A DNA stretch of 64,000 nucleotides from Bathynomus jamesi (GCA_023014485.1 JAJOZX010002712.1:124001-188000); one strand, 5' to 3'. Shown: positions 51,101 through 62,239, counted from the first letter of the stretch. The notes: generated by a model not told the origin, from the sequence alone. Made by a program: numbers and translations.

Positions 51101-51363
51101 ATCTGCTTTAGTTTTGTTTTAATTTTGTCTATATATTAAATTTAGGATACAAGCTTATGATTGACATTATAATTGTAATTTTTACTAGTGTACTATTAAA
51201 GGTATTTTTTTAAATTAAGTTAATGCCGTACTTGTCTGACTTGTGTTTCAACAGTTTTATTTTATTTTACTTATTGTTTTTAGCAACTGATGAGGGGAGT
51301 TTCACTTCCGAAACGTCTGATATTAAATTTTCATAATGTTGACGTGGGAATTGATCATCCTTT
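51100..51363. other. Unassigned stretch with a hammerhead-like core
   Basis: AT-rich. Near 51290-51320 it reads CTGATGAGGGGAGTTTCACT then TCCGAAACGTC: the hammerhead order CUGAUGA - stem II - GAAAC, with a possible stem GGGAGU/ACUUCC. A GACGT at about 51340 could pair with ACGTC as stem III, but the base after it is G, which is not allowed at the cleavage site, and stem I is weak. Confidence 0.35.
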
Positions 51364-51577
51364 GGATCACCTGAAGATCACGGCCCCAAGCCTTCTTTAG
51401 TTAGCCTTATAAGGCTAACTAACGAAAATATCATGACCTAACCTAACCAATCGTCAAGGGCGTACAGCCGCCGTACAGTTGACCTAACGATTGGTTAGGT
51501 TAAGTCGTGATATTTTCGTTAGTTAGCCTTATAAGGCTAACTAAAGAAGGTTGGGGGCCCTGATCTTCAGGTGATCC
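51364..51577. mobile_element. Palindromic MITE-C, full copy
   Basis: GGATCACCTGAAGATCACGG and TGATCTTCAGGTGATCC terminal repeats, inner TTAGCCTTATAAGGCTAACT in both arms and ACCTAACCTAACCAATCGTC / ACGATTGGTTAGGTTAAGTC. 214 bp, arms to the centre GTACAGCCGCCGTACAG. Confidence 0.92.
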
Positions 51578-52180
51578 CATCCTTTTTATTCTTAAATGCC
51601 GGTTCCGTAGGAATGTAATGTAAATTTGCTTAAAACGGAGTTGAAATCCCGATTAATAATGGCATACTAACAAAAATCTAGGATTAATGTCCATTACTAT
51701 TGTTTACTAATTATTAATTTCTCGCGTGTAATCTAGTATTAAAACCACATTTCTTGGGATTATTCAGTTCTTATCTCTCGTGTACAATATTGGTTTCTTT
51801 GTATGGTATTGGTATAGTGCCTTCAATGGTGACCTTGTATTTGTCATGTCGGTAATGATAATTTAAGATTAATACATGCTTTAACGATTAATAATACTTA
51901 TTTACTTATTTATTTATTATTAATTAATAACTAGCTGTTTATTTTTAATAAGAGCCCAGTAAAGCCTAAAGCTTAAGGGCCAAATTAAATAAAATAAATA
52001 GTCGAGCTTCAAAAATGATTCAAAAATGTTCAAATTGATGTCTTGTTTTGGGACCTTTTCTTGGTTGTGGGTAGAATATCACGCAATGGCTAATATGAAA
52101 AAGACGGAGGCGAAAGCCTATTCCTCACGAGTGTAACTCGCTTCCATATTAGTGGACACCCTATTAGTGGACACCCTATA
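51578..52180. other. Unassigned stretch
   Basis: AT-rich DNA with no gene or shared repeat that I can support. ATTAGTGGACACCCTAT is duplicated in tandem at 52146-52178. Confidence 0.5.
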
Positions 52181-52189
52181 TATATATAT

Positions 52190-52635
52190 AATACACACAA
52201 ACTCAGAATGGTCCCCTGAGAAACTTATATGTTAAACACAGACCGTGCATGGAACAAGGAACTCTTCTGGGAAAATTAAATCCACTATAGTCCGAATAAG
52301 TAATGGTAAATGACAAATACCATAGTTTTTCTTTTTCATGATGCTAGCCCGACGTGGGCAACGGGTCTCTCGCAAAGAGGTCCCATAAATATAGCTTCCC
52401 TCACCAGCTATCTGCAAAGCAGACAGGATCCAGCTTTGGGACATGGATCTAGGGTTTAAAGCAAGCCTAGTCCCACTACATTTAGAACCTCTATATAAGT
52501 AAAAGACTCGTTGCATTCACGTCGGATTGAATAAATCAAAGAGAAAGGGTAACTATGGTATTTGTCATTTACCATTACTTATTCGGACTATAGTGGATTT
52601 AATTTTCCCAGAAGAGTTCCTTGTTCCATGCACGG

Positions 52636-52650
<15 letters not shown>
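52190..52650. repeat. MITE-B copy with both ends
   Basis: Outer CAGAATGGTCCCCTGAG, ACACAGACCGTGCATGGAAC at the left and CCATGCACGGTCTGTGTA at the right. A middle block GGCTAGCATCATGAAAAAG-type matches the other copies. (TA)n follows to 52690. Confidence 0.85.
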
Positions 52651-52693
<43 letters not shown>

Positions 52694-52696
<3 letters not shown>

Positions 52697-53457
52697 GGTG
52701 GGCCGTAAGTTTCCATACATAGGAAAAATAAACATTTTATTATGGACAACCATTTTTATTTATATAATATGCTCTACATGGTTGCCATTGTTTTGAAAAC
52801 ACATTTCAATACGTGTTCCCCACTGTTGATGAACACGCATTAGCACAGTTGACGTTATGCTTGTAATGGCGTTGGTGATACGTTCCTTTAGATGATTTAT
52901 GTCTCGTATCTTTTCCTGATACACCATGGCCTTCAAGTGCCCCCAAAGATAGAAATCAAGGGGGGTGAGATCTGGGGATCTGGGAGGCCACTCCACAGGA
53001 CCACGCCGACCAATCCAAGCATCCGGAAACTGCTGCTGATCCAAATACCGACGCACGTGAAGACCATAATGAGGTGGAGCTCCATCTTGCTGGAAGTAAA
53101 CTGGGAAGTTACCTTCCTCGTTTAGCAGGGATGGGAAAATCTCTTCTTGCAACATGTTAAGATACATTTCGGCATTAAGATTTCCACTGACAAAAAAAAT
53201 TGGTCCAATAATTCTGTCACCCCATATCCCGGCCCACACCATCACTTTACCGGCACCTTGCATCTTCGTCGGACTCAGCCAGTTAGGGTTAGCATTACTC
53301 CAATAACGTATGTTTTGCCGATTAACCTCTCCATTGACGTAAAAATTTGTTTCATCAGTAAACAAGATCTTACGTCAAACGCATATTCTTAGGGTATCTG
53401 AAACATAAAAACAAACGTTTAATTTTTCCTATGTATGGAAACTTACGGCCCACCCTG
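52694..53457 (-). mobile_element. Mariner deletion derivative, family M1, copy 2
   Basis: 764 bp, same ends and same N-terminal deletion as 16158-16922, in opposite orientation, 36 kb away. Confidence 0.95.
52760..53365 (-). pseudogene. M1 mariner transposase catalytic domain, copy 2
   Basis: 201 codons, same length as copy 1 with only a few differences seen (FTDETNF for FTDEANF, NAEMYLNML for NAERYLNML). The D, D37D triad is kept: [26 protein letters not shown]. No ATG in frame at the start, as in copy 1. Confidence 0.9.
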
Positions 53458-53483
53458 TATATATAATATATATATATATATAA

Positions 53484-54102
53484 TATATGATACACACAGA
53501 CCTTGCATGTAACAAGGAACTCTTCTGGGAAAATTAAATCTGCTATAGTCTGAATAAGTAATGGTAAATGACAAACAGTATAGTTTTTTCTTTTTCATGA
53601 TGTTACCCCGACGTTGGCAACGGGTCACTCGCAAAGAGGCCATAAAAATATAACTTCCCTCAACAGCTATCTGCAAAACAGATAGGATCCAGCGTGGGAC
53701 TATTCTAAGCTCAATCCCATCATGAAACGGCCATGTTATGTGCCTTGAAAAGTGGACGCTCAATTTTGCCAGTGAGATTTTTTAAGTTTTGGTTTTTGGC
53801 TGAAAATACAATAGTTACCATATTAGGCTAGGTGTAGCTGTAGCCCCTAGATCCTGTCCCAAAGCTGGATCCTATCTGCTTTGCAGATAGCTGGTGAGGG
53901 GAGCTATACTTTTGGGGCCTCTTTGAGAGTGACCCGTTGCCCACGTCGGGGTAACATCATGAAAAAAAAAAAACTACAGTGTTTGTCATTTACCATTACT
54001 TATTCGGACAATAGCAGATTTAATTTTCCCAGAAGAGTACCTTGTTCTATGCACGGTCTGTGTGTATCATGGAAAAAACCTCAGGGGACCATTCTGAGTT
54101 CA

Positions 54103-54105
<3 letters not shown>
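53484..54105. repeat. MITE-B double copy forming a long inverted repeat
   Basis: ACACAGACCTTGCATGTAAC at 53493 and CTATGCACGGTCTGTGTGTA near 54063 are the ends. AGCTATCTGCAAAACAGATA (about 53667) and TATCTGCTTTGCAGATAGCT (about 53873) lie in the arms. About 570 bp between ends. Confidence 0.85.
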
Positions 54106-54139
<34 letters not shown>

Positions 54140-54197
54140 TTTCTGAAAATAATGAGAGAATCGTAGTATTCTTAAGGGATTTTGAGTAGGCTATTAT

Positions 54198-54473
54198 GGG
54201 ACCTAGTATGCTTCATGGACTGCTCTCGATTTTCCTACGAAATTGCAAACAAGGGCAGTCGATGACCCTGATTTTGTTTCTGCAATCGGTTTTCTTGAGA
54301 AACCTAACCTAACCTAACCTAACCTAATCGAGTTTCTTATACTGTTGTTTTTTGCATTTTTCTTTATCATTTCTCAAGAAAACCGATTGCAGAAACAAAA
54401 TCAGGGTCATCGACTGCCCTTGTTTGCAATTTCGTAGGAAAATCGAGAGCAGTCCATGAAACATACTAGTCCC
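54198..54473. repeat. Palindrome with CCTAA telomere-type repeats in its loop
   Basis: Arms of about 110 bp: GGGACCTAGTATGCTTCATG, then TCGATTTTCCTACGAAATTG and TGATTTTGTTTCTGCAATCG, mirrored at 54370-54473. The loop begins with five head-to-tail AACCT units (54301-54326), which is the arthropod telomere repeat on the C-rich strand. Confidence 0.93.
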
Positions 54474-54740
54474 CTATCATGTACGATATACATACATACA
54501 GTATTTACACATGTGAATATGTAACAGCGAGTGTGAATCAGTATGAATCCAGATAAAAGCATGCCTGAAAGATTTAAATGATAGGGGTTAAATTAAAGAA
54601 TTCATACACAGTTTGGAGACAATCCATAATTACTAACCTAACCCAATCTAACTTAGCCTAATCTAGCTTAGCAACCAAACTACCGTAATGTAGCTAATTT
54701 AATTTAAACTAAACTAGCCTAACTTAATTTAACTCTTATA
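54474..54740. other. Unassigned stretch with scattered CTAACCTAA-like words
   Basis: Many degenerate CTAACCTAAC, CTTAGCCTAATCTAGCTTAG words (54640-54730) suggest decayed telomere-like DNA. No gene. Confidence 0.45.
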
Positions 54741-54744
54741 TTAC

Positions 54745-54925
54745 TAAGCTATTCCTGTACAAAGTCCCTGACCAGCCATGCGTGGCTGGCTACGAGGGCA
54801 GGAGGAGATCAGACAGCAATTCCCTCCTTCACCAAATCCCGCAAATGAGGCGGGATGCTGCAGAGGGGTCGACGCAGGTCGATCCTGAACCGTCGTTCGA
54901 ACTCTCCTAAAGTAAGTATGAACTG
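54745..54925 (+). mobile_element. LINE-D 3'-end fragment
   Basis: TGTACAAAGTCCCTGACCAG, ATGCGTGGCTGGCTACGAGG, GAGGCGGGATGCTG and CGATCCTGAACCGTCGTTCG match 61135-61280, the end of LINE-D copy 2. 5'-truncated. Confidence 0.9.
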
Positions 54926-55199
54926 TTTCCGAACTGCGTTTGGATTCTGGTTTTTCGCCGAAAAGGCACTGCCTCATGAAGTGAATAAAATATATAGGCC
55001 TATAGTCACTTTGGGCCTATGAAGGTTTTCCAGAAGAATTACGTCTGTGGCAATTCTTCAAAATTTATTTGAAAACTTTGCATTTGAAAGTGTTTAATCT
55101 CTTCTCCAAACGCTTCAACAACTCCTACAGTACATATCAACCACCTCGTATGGTAAGTCATTGCAAAAATCTAAATATGGCGGTCAATATTTTTTTTTT

Positions 55200-55248
55200 T
55201 TTTAGGCAGGAAGGAGGGGCCAAGGGCAAATGCCCGCAAAATACCAGA
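55200..55248 (-). mobile_element. LINE-B 3' tail with poly(A)
   Basis: Minus strand GCGGGCATTTGCCCTTGGCC, CCTCCTTCCTGCC and an A-run. It shows the tail form best: the conserved end followed by a poly(A) stretch. Confidence 0.75.
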
Positions 55249-55312
55249 GAAGTAGTTGCGTAAATCTAATTTAAGAGTTGCTTCCTCATTTTATATCCTA
55301 GAGCGTTTATAG

Positions 55313-55695
55313 AAGCGATTGCCAACCTTTTCTGGCTCAAGGCACCCCAAAGCCATCTGTCTCCCACTGTTCAGTATGCAGTCTCGCCCTCCCCCCCCCC
55401 TAGCACCCCGCCCCACCCCGAACACTATACGTAACTTCAGACTGATTTCAAATAGCTTCGGTTTGTGGATGTTATAAATGCTGAAGGTTTCATTTCATTT
55501 GGAATTTCCAGGTCTTAGGTTAGGTTAGGTTATGTTATTTTGAACTTAAAAAAATTCAGTCGTGAATCTTAAATTTTACTTTTATTTTTAAAAATGTAAT
55601 TTTTAAAAAGTTTCGTAGCACCTTTACGAGATAGCTTTGGCATTCCTACGAGGAACCTGAGGCACTGGTTGGGAGGCGTTGGTTTATACAGTTTC
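55313..55695. repeat. hAT-type MITE
   Basis: AGCGATTGCCAACCTTTTCT and GGCACTGGTTGGGAGGCGTT are probable ends with a GGCACCCCAAAGCCATCTGT body like 44895. A TTAGGTTAGGTTA run lies at about 55516-55532. Confidence 0.65.
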
Positions 55696-55819
55696 AGGAA
55701 CCCCCACCCCTTCAGAAATATATATATAATATTAGTTGTACTCGGATACTTATCATTTATTGAGGTTTTACAATAATAAGGTTTGGAATCCGACCCAGAG
55801 AAGCACTTTAATCGCTTTA

Positions 55820-55890
55820 GTCTGACCCGAGATTCGAACCCAGAACCTTCGGACAAAGAGCCTGATGGTGCTCTACCACTAGACCCAATT
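55820..55890 (-). repeat. tRNA-like sequence
   Basis: Minus strand GGTCTAGTGGTAGAGCACCA (A-box) and GTTCTGGGTTCGAATCTCGG (B-box) with AGGCTCTTTGTCCGAAGG between. No pairing acceptor stem is evident, so it is taken as tRNA-derived. Confidence 0.55.
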
Positions 55891-55894
55891 TACC

Positions 55895-57464
55895 CAACCA
55901 GGTGAAGTTTTAGAATTTATGGGGAAATATATTAGTAAATATTTCTTTAGAAGACTTACCTTGAAATAATAACACACACCAAAGGAAACCAAAGCTCAAA
56001 ACAATTTTCAAGTTAGTTACGATGTCCAAACTATAAACATAATAAGATTAGTAAAGAGGTTTCATTCATTCCAAATTTTTATTTATTTTTTGTTTTTTAC
56101 AGAACACAGATTGTATTCCCTTCAAAGCACATCGAATTCTAAGGTTTTGGTACAAAACTGATTGGCAAGTAGTCTCAATATTATTTTGTAAACTCAAAAT
56201 ATTTTGTGACGCTCGTATTAATTCATTTGTGTAACACAGTTACGAAATAGATTCACTATATTCTCATAAATTAGATAGCCCTTAAGTTATTATTAATAAG
56301 TTAAAACTGCAGAAAAAAGTCTTAATTCAGAGCTACAAAGACTTTTAGCGCCTTCGAAAACACACGCAGCCAAATAAATGTTAAGCTAAATATTTGAAAG
56401 TAATAAACCACATCGTGTTGCAAAGTGAGGCTCCGCCCATAATTGCAGCCAAGTAAAGATCAAATAATTGCCAATGATGTAATTTCTTGAAATTAGAATT
56501 AAATAACTACCCACATTGCTACTCACATTTATATTTTGTAAATAATTTAATTAAACTATTAAAATAATATCAGGGTGACCAATATATAAAAATATAGCAG
56601 AGAATGAGCGAGTAAAATAACACAAAAAGGAAGATAACTGGTAACTCAAAAGTGGGCGGATCATGAACTCATGAACTCTATTCCCGATTTGCAATTGGCT
56701 AAACTTATTTCTTGAGGTATTTATGACTCCTTCGTGAGACGACAAATGAACAGAATTATAAAATTGCCGACCAGATCGTCTTAGTGTATTGTTAAATTAA
56801 GAATATTTATACGATATACGCATGAAACAGCATATTTGCTACACAGACCCGAAGAGATTCTGCGTACATGATGCGTGTAAATCGTACATAAAATACAATT
56901 ATGGTACAACCTTCCATGTCAGTATGGAGACGAACCAAATTGAGTTTGGCAGAAATTTACCAGAAGCAACGCATCAACTTTTAAAAGAAAAAATATATCT
57001 TTTTTTTTCAACTCCGGTGGAGTCGCTTTTAGCGTTAATTGTACCATGGCGTCACTTTTTATCCGTTTTGTGAAAGATTTGGAGTCGCTCGTTCCCCTCT
57101 TTCAAGAATCTGCATGTGCGTCACTCGTTGCCAAACTCTTCCTACTCGTAACAAAACAAAAGCGCCCCATGCACCCCCCTAAAAAAAGCTTACTGTAATA
57201 CCGCATTAAAATTAAAACAGTATAAATATCGTTCGAGATACGAGTATGTATATATATAAAAGCTAATCATGAGAATAAGAAGTTAAGCGGTAAAATTAAT
57301 GGTCCCTTTTGTGGTCAGATAAAAATGTGAGATTAGAGAGAGCTTCATTTTAAAATTAATAAGAAAAAAATTACGCTATTTTCAGCCATTAACTGGATTC
57401 AGTTTGTTTTTAATTATTTTTTATCATTTGTGACCGAATTTTTTCATTCGGAGTCTACATAATT

Positions 57465-57470
<6 letters not shown>
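55895..57470. other. AT-rich intergenic DNA
   Basis: No supported gene. The longest frame (56822-57073, 83 codons) matches nothing and is probably chance. GAGTCGCTTTTAGCG and ATTTGGAGTCGCTCG words near 57010-57090 loosely recall 58500-58520. Confidence 0.55.
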
Positions 57471-57495
<25 letters not shown>

Positions 57496-57515
57496 GTATA
57501 TATTATATATATATA

Positions 57516-57805
57516 ATCTCGGTGGTGTAGTGGTTAGCGTCGCTGACTACGAATCCATTGGCCCCGGGTTCGAGACCCGGTGAAGGCAGCCTACGCGCAG
57601 CAAACCCCAGCTGTTCATCCTCCCACACAATAAAGAAAGTGGTTGGTAGATAAATAGGTACCCTGGATGGTCTAGTCTCTAGTGGTTAAGACGCTGAGCT
57701 GCTGGTGGGGCGTGGTTCGGATTCCAATTTAAACTGTAGGTCTAGGTGGAGTGAAAAGCTTGACCTTCGTCAGAATGAACAATTCGGGCGGAAATTAACG
57801 AAATA
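57516..57805 (+). repeat. Dimeric tRNA-derived SINE, full
   Basis: First head TCGGTGGTGTAGTGGTTAGC ... CCCCGGGTTCGAGACCCGG (perfect B-box), linker GCAAACCCCAGCTGTTCATC, second head GTCTCTAGTGGTTAAGACGC ... GGGCGTGGTTCGGATTCC, body TGTAGGTCTAGGTGGAGTGA and CAATTCGGGCGGAA. The best copy for promoter boxes. Confidence 0.88.
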
Positions 57806-57822
57806 TATATATAAATAATACA

Positions 57823-58475
57823 CACAGACCGTACATGGAACAAGGAACTCTTCTGGGAAATTTGAATCCACTATAGTCCGAATAAATAAATGACCAATGC
57901 TATAGTTTTTTGTTTTCATGATGGAAGCCCAACGTGGACAACGGATCACTAGCAAAGAGGCCCCAAAATACAGCTTCCCTCACCAGCTATCTGCTAAGCA
58001 GATAGGACCAAGTTTTGGGACAGGGTCTAGAGTTTAAAGCTTCCTAGACCGCTACATTTAAATCGCAGATCCTGTCCCAAAGCTGGGTCCTATCTGCTTA
58101 GCAGATAGCTGATGAAGGAAGCTATATTTTTTTGGGGCATCTTTCAGAGATATCAACCTTTGAAGTATGAAAATCCGTGAGATTTTGCCTGATTTTTGCC
58201 TGTGCCTGATTTTGATAACTGGAAACATATCCCACATAAGCACATAAGGGAGTTTGAGACTTAAAATCCGCGAGTCTCACGGATAATCACTCACGGAAAA
58301 TCGGTGAGAGTTGACATGTCTGCTCTTTACCAGTGACTCGTTACCCACGTTGGGCATCCATCATGAAAAAGTAAAACAATAGTATTTGTCATCTTCTTAT
58401 TTACTTATATGACTACAGCGGATTTAATATTTCCAGAAGAGTTCCTTGGTCCATGCACGGTCTGTGTGTAACATA
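57823..58475. repeat. MITE-B copy split by MITE-F
   Basis: ACACACAGACCGTACATGGA at the left and TCCATGCACGGTCTGTGTGT at the right. Interior AGATAGGACCAAGTTTTGGG and CAGATCCTGTCCCAAAGCTG blocks form inverted arms. MITE-F sits at 58145-58322. Confidence 0.85.
58145..58322. mobile_element. MITE-F copy 2
   Basis: CAGAGATATCAACCTTTGAA ... GAGTTGACATGTCTG, 178 bp. Flanks ATCTTT and CTCTTT agree at 5 of 6. Longer than copy 1 through extra DNA with TGCCTGATTTTTGCCTG in the centre. Confidence 0.8.
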
Positions 58476-58621
58476 TATATGAATTACGTGACTCCACCGG
58501 AGCTGAAAAGAGACTAAAGCCTCGTCAGTACTTTGACCCCTTATTTGCTTGGCAATGCTGCTGCTAGCTGCTTTTACCCTGAAATACGCGTATGGGCGGA
58601 ATGGTGCTCTGTGTAAAAAAG

Positions 58622-58663
<42 letters not shown>

Positions 58664-58669
58664 CTTTTG

Positions 58670-58955
58670 GTTAGCTTCCGCCCGAATTGTTCATTCTGAC
58701 GAAGGTCAAGCCTTTTACTTCACCTTAGACCTACAGTTTAACGTGGAATCCGAACCACGCCCCACCAGCAGCCCAGCGTCTTAACCACTAGGCCACCAGG
58801 TACCCATTTATCTACCAACCACTTTCTTTATTGTGTGGAAGGATGAACAGCTGGGTTTTGCTGCGCACTGGCTGCCGTCACCGGGTCTCGAACCCGGGGC
58901 CAATGGATTCGTAGTCAGCGACGCTAACCACTACACTACCCACTACCGAGGCGCA
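58670..58955 (-). repeat. Dimeric tRNA-derived SINE, minus strand
   Basis: TAGCTTCCGCCCGAATTGTT, TCCGAACCACGCCCCACCAG, GCGTCTTAACCACTAGGCCA, GGTCTCGAACCCGGGGCCAA and GCGACGCTAACCACTACACT: a complete copy in reverse. Confidence 0.88.
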
Positions 58956-58979
58956 TATATATATATATTTGCTACAGCT

Positions 58980-61275
58980 ACAAATGAAATAGAAAACATT
59001 AAAATTACTTGAAACTCCAGCAACAAATATTCTAATTTTCGGAGATTTTAATTTCCCTTCATATCATGGAAGAAAAATTACGAAGTTATATATGTTGAAG
59101 TTTCATGGCAACATTACTAAAGATGCTAGAACCCAAGCAACAATGCTATTAAATATTAATGAACACTACGCCCTTACCCAGGAAATCTGTGAAGCCACGA
59201 GAAAGGAGAACGTTTTGGATTTAATCTGGTCAAATAACGGAGATATAATAAATAAAAGTAACGCACACAAGTTCTCCGACCATAACTTCATCCATATACA
59301 ATTGAAGTTAGCATCCAGAGGTCCGAAAATGCATCCTAGAGAGCCAGATGGAATATTTGAAGGCTTAAACATAAATTCAAAGAAAGTAAATTGGGAAAAC
59401 GTAAATGAAGATTTAAAGGAGGGAAATTGGGAAGCGCTACTTCACGAGAAGACTCCACCAGAAACACTATGTATAATAGAGACTGAAACCAAACCTATAA
59501 TACTGAAACATATTCCAGAGAGACAGGAAAGAAAACTCGAGAGGAAAATCAGGACACTATTCTGGCAACGAAGACAAACCGTAAAACATCTCCATAGATG
59601 CAGAATTGATGCAAAGACTCAAACTAGAGAGGAAACTTGGCGAAATAGAAATGGACCCGAAGCAAACATTCATACATAAGACAAACGAGGAGGAAAACAA
59701 GGCAGCAGGAAACATAAAAAATAATCCAAAATACTTCCACCCGTTTGCAAAAAGGAAAATGCAGTGTAAGGAGAGTATTGGACCGTTCATAGACGGGGAG
59801 GCCGAATACACAAATGACCCGAAAGAAATAAGTGAACTGCTTAGGAAACAATTTAACTCTGTTTAACACTCCTAAGTCCGAGATGGAAGTGGAAAACCCA
59901 GACGAATTTTTCGACATAGATACAGATCAACCAAGAACAAATTCCGGCACAAACCTATTAATGGACTTCGAGTTCACGGAAAGAGATGTAATTACGGCCT
60001 TATCATAGATACAAGACAATTCAGCGTCAGGGCCAGATACATGGAGTGCCACATTTCTAAAGAAATGCAGAGAGTATTGCAAAACCACTATACTTACTAT
60101 GGAGGAAATCACTCGACACAGGACAAATTCCACTCCCCTTTAAGAAAGCGAACATTGCCCCCATATTTAAAGGTGGTAACAGAGCAATGCCCAAAAATTA
60201 TCGACCAGTGGCTCTCACCTCACCCCTTATAAAGTGTTTTGAACGCATAATTAGAGACAAAACTACCTACTACCTACAAGAAAAAGACTTATACAACCCA
60301 AATCAACATGGCTTCAGGGCGGGAAGATCATGCCTGTCACAGCTACTAGACCACCAGGAGAAAATATTAGAAACATTGTGTCGAGGACTAAACATTGATG
60401 TAATATATACGGACTTTGCTAAAGCCTTCGATAAATGTGACCATGGAATCATAGCACACAAACTTAAGAATACAGGAATTCCTGGAAAGCTAGGAAGGTG
60501 GATATTTAATTTCTTGACGCCAAGAACGCAAAAAGTGGTGGTAAACGGAGTTAAATCGGAAGTCTCGGAAGTCGTGAGCTCTGTCCCACAAGGGACAGTA
60601 TTAGTTCCCTTGCTGTTCATAATAATGATTGCAGATATTAAGGACAGTGTTGTATCATGCTTCGCAGATGACACAAAAATATGTAAAGAAATATTGAACG
60701 AAGATAACACAAGAAAATTACAAAACGACGTTGAAACATTATTCCAGTGGGCAGAAGACAACAATATGAAGTTCAACGAAGAAAAATTCCAACTTCTAAG
60801 ATATGGTAATAACAAGGAGCTACAGAAAGACTACAATCCTTGGAACTCTACTCTCTCTCGAAAGAAGGCGCGAGCGGTACACAATAATATACATATGGAA
60901 AATACTTGAGGGCTCTGTCCCTAACCTCAGAAATGCAATAGAAACAAACTGGAATGAGAGAAGAGGCAGATTTTGTACGGTCTCAGCTGCTATGGGACAA
61001 AGAGCCATGAAAACGAGGATGCAAAATACCCTCAGAATACGGAGCCCAAAGCTTTTCAATGTCCTTCCAAAAGAAGTGAGGAATCTCCAGCACACCGACC
61101 TGAATAACTTCAAGAACCAGCTGGACAGATTCCTGTGTAAAGTCCCTGACCAGCCATGCGTGGCTGGCTACGAGGGCAGGAGAAGATCAGATAGTAATTC
61201 CCTCCTTTACCAAATCCCACAAATGAGGCGGGATGCTGCGGATGGGTCGACTGCAGGTCGATCCTGAACCGTCGT
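58980..61275 (+). pseudogene. LINE-D copy 2: endonuclease end, reverse transcriptase and C-terminus
   Basis: Begins inside the endonuclease (ILIFGDFNFPS near 59035; DLIWSNNGDI, SDHNFIHIQLKLASRG to 59330), continues with the linker to 59866, then after lesions the reverse transcriptase at 60187-60909: MPKNYRPVALTSPLIKCFER, NPNQHGFRAGRSCLSQLLDH, VIYTDFAKAFDKCDHGIIAH, SSVPQGTVLVPLLFIIMIAD (the usual G of QGxxLGP is V), SCFADDTKI with intact catalytic DD, DNNMKFNEEK. The C-terminal part (60803-61267) has RGRFCTVSAAMGQRAMKTRM, NVLPKEVRNLQ and DQPCVAGYEGR. At least four frame breaks. The three copies and one tail in the window show an active or recently active family, all on the plus strand. Confidence 0.92.
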
Positions 61276-61339
61276 TCGAACTCACCAAAAGTATATATAT
61301 GGGATGAAGTTCACACTTAAACACACAAAATGAATGAAT

Positions 61340-61475
61340 GATGCAAACCCACAAGGAGAAAGAAAACATTATTCCAAGCCTTTCGTGTACATTATTCAGC
61401 AATGCACCTGACGAGGTGTATTGCTGAATACACGAAAGGCCTTGGAATAATTTTTCTTCCTTGTGGGTTTGCATC
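61340..61475. repeat. Palindromic MITE-H copy 2
   Basis: GATGCAAACCCACAAGGAGA ... TTCCTTGTGGGTTTGCATC, arms with GAATACACGAAAGGCCTTGG. CACCTGACGAGGTGTATTGC marks the centre. Confidence 0.9.
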
Positions 61476-61479
61476 ATGG

Positions 61480-61590
61480 TGGTGGGTCGTGGTTCGGATT
61501 CCACGTTAACCTGTAGGTCTAAAGTGGAGCAACAACCTTGACCTTCGTCAGAATGAACAAGTCGGGCGGAAGCATAGCCAAAGTTATATA
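61480..61590 (+). repeat. Dimeric SINE, 3' third
   Basis: GGTCGTGGTTCGGATTCCAC, CTGTAGGTCTAAAGTGGAGC and GAATGAACAAGTCGGGCGGA. Heads missing. Confidence 0.8.
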
Positions 61591-61592
61591 TA

Positions 61593-62239
61593 CAGGGTGT
61601 TTCAGGAGGAAAGGTCAATACTTCGGGAGGTGATAGTATCGGTCATTGTGAGAAAAAAGTTCATATGAACATGTCTAATTCTGAATGGTTACGGAGATAG
61701 AGCTGTTTGAATCTGATGCGCGCGCAGCTCTTCCTCCCCCCGCGGTGGTCCCATTCAATGGCCACCAAGGTCTCCAGACCTCTCTCTGTTAGATTATTGT
61801 TTGTGGGGGTGGATGAAAAGTCAAGTTTACAAAAGAAAGGTGGATACACGAGGCGAATTGCTCGCGCGCATTTTGGATGCTGCTGCCCGCATAAAGGAAC
61901 GTCAAGATCAACTCAGACGAACAACACGTGATCTTCGCACACGAGTTGCAAAGTGCATTGAGGTTGACGGTGGTATTTTCGAAAACGTATTGTAAACTGT
62001 AACAAATTTGTCATATCTGTATCTGATACCATTCAAAATGCCAACGTTTAAGCATTAAATGTTAGAAACAGTAATTGGCTTCTCTTTCTTGATTACCATT
62101 AACAATGCTTTTGTATTTGTAGATTCAAACAGCTCTATCTCCGTAACCATTCAGAATTAGACACATGTTGATATGAACTTTTTTTCTCACAATGACCGAT
62201 ACCTCCCGAAGTATTGACCTTTCCTCCTAAACCACCTTG
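61593..62239 (+). mobile_element. Mariner deletion derivative (647 bp) with transposase C-terminus
   Basis: Left CAGGGTGTTTCAGGAGGAAA and right TTTCCTCCTAAACCACCTTG, inverted repeats of more than 110 bp, TA flanks. Inside, 61720-61995 encodes [13 protein letters not shown] sequence in broken frame and then MWGWMKSQVYKRKVDTRGEL, LARILDAAARIKERQDQLRR and the end VDGGIFENVL. The first two catalytic residues are missing. Confidence 0.9.

Noticed and set aside
56822..57073. 83-codon plus-strand frame starting MKQHICYTDPKRF
   Set aside because: No similarity I can recognise, AT-rich context, no splice partner; length is within chance.
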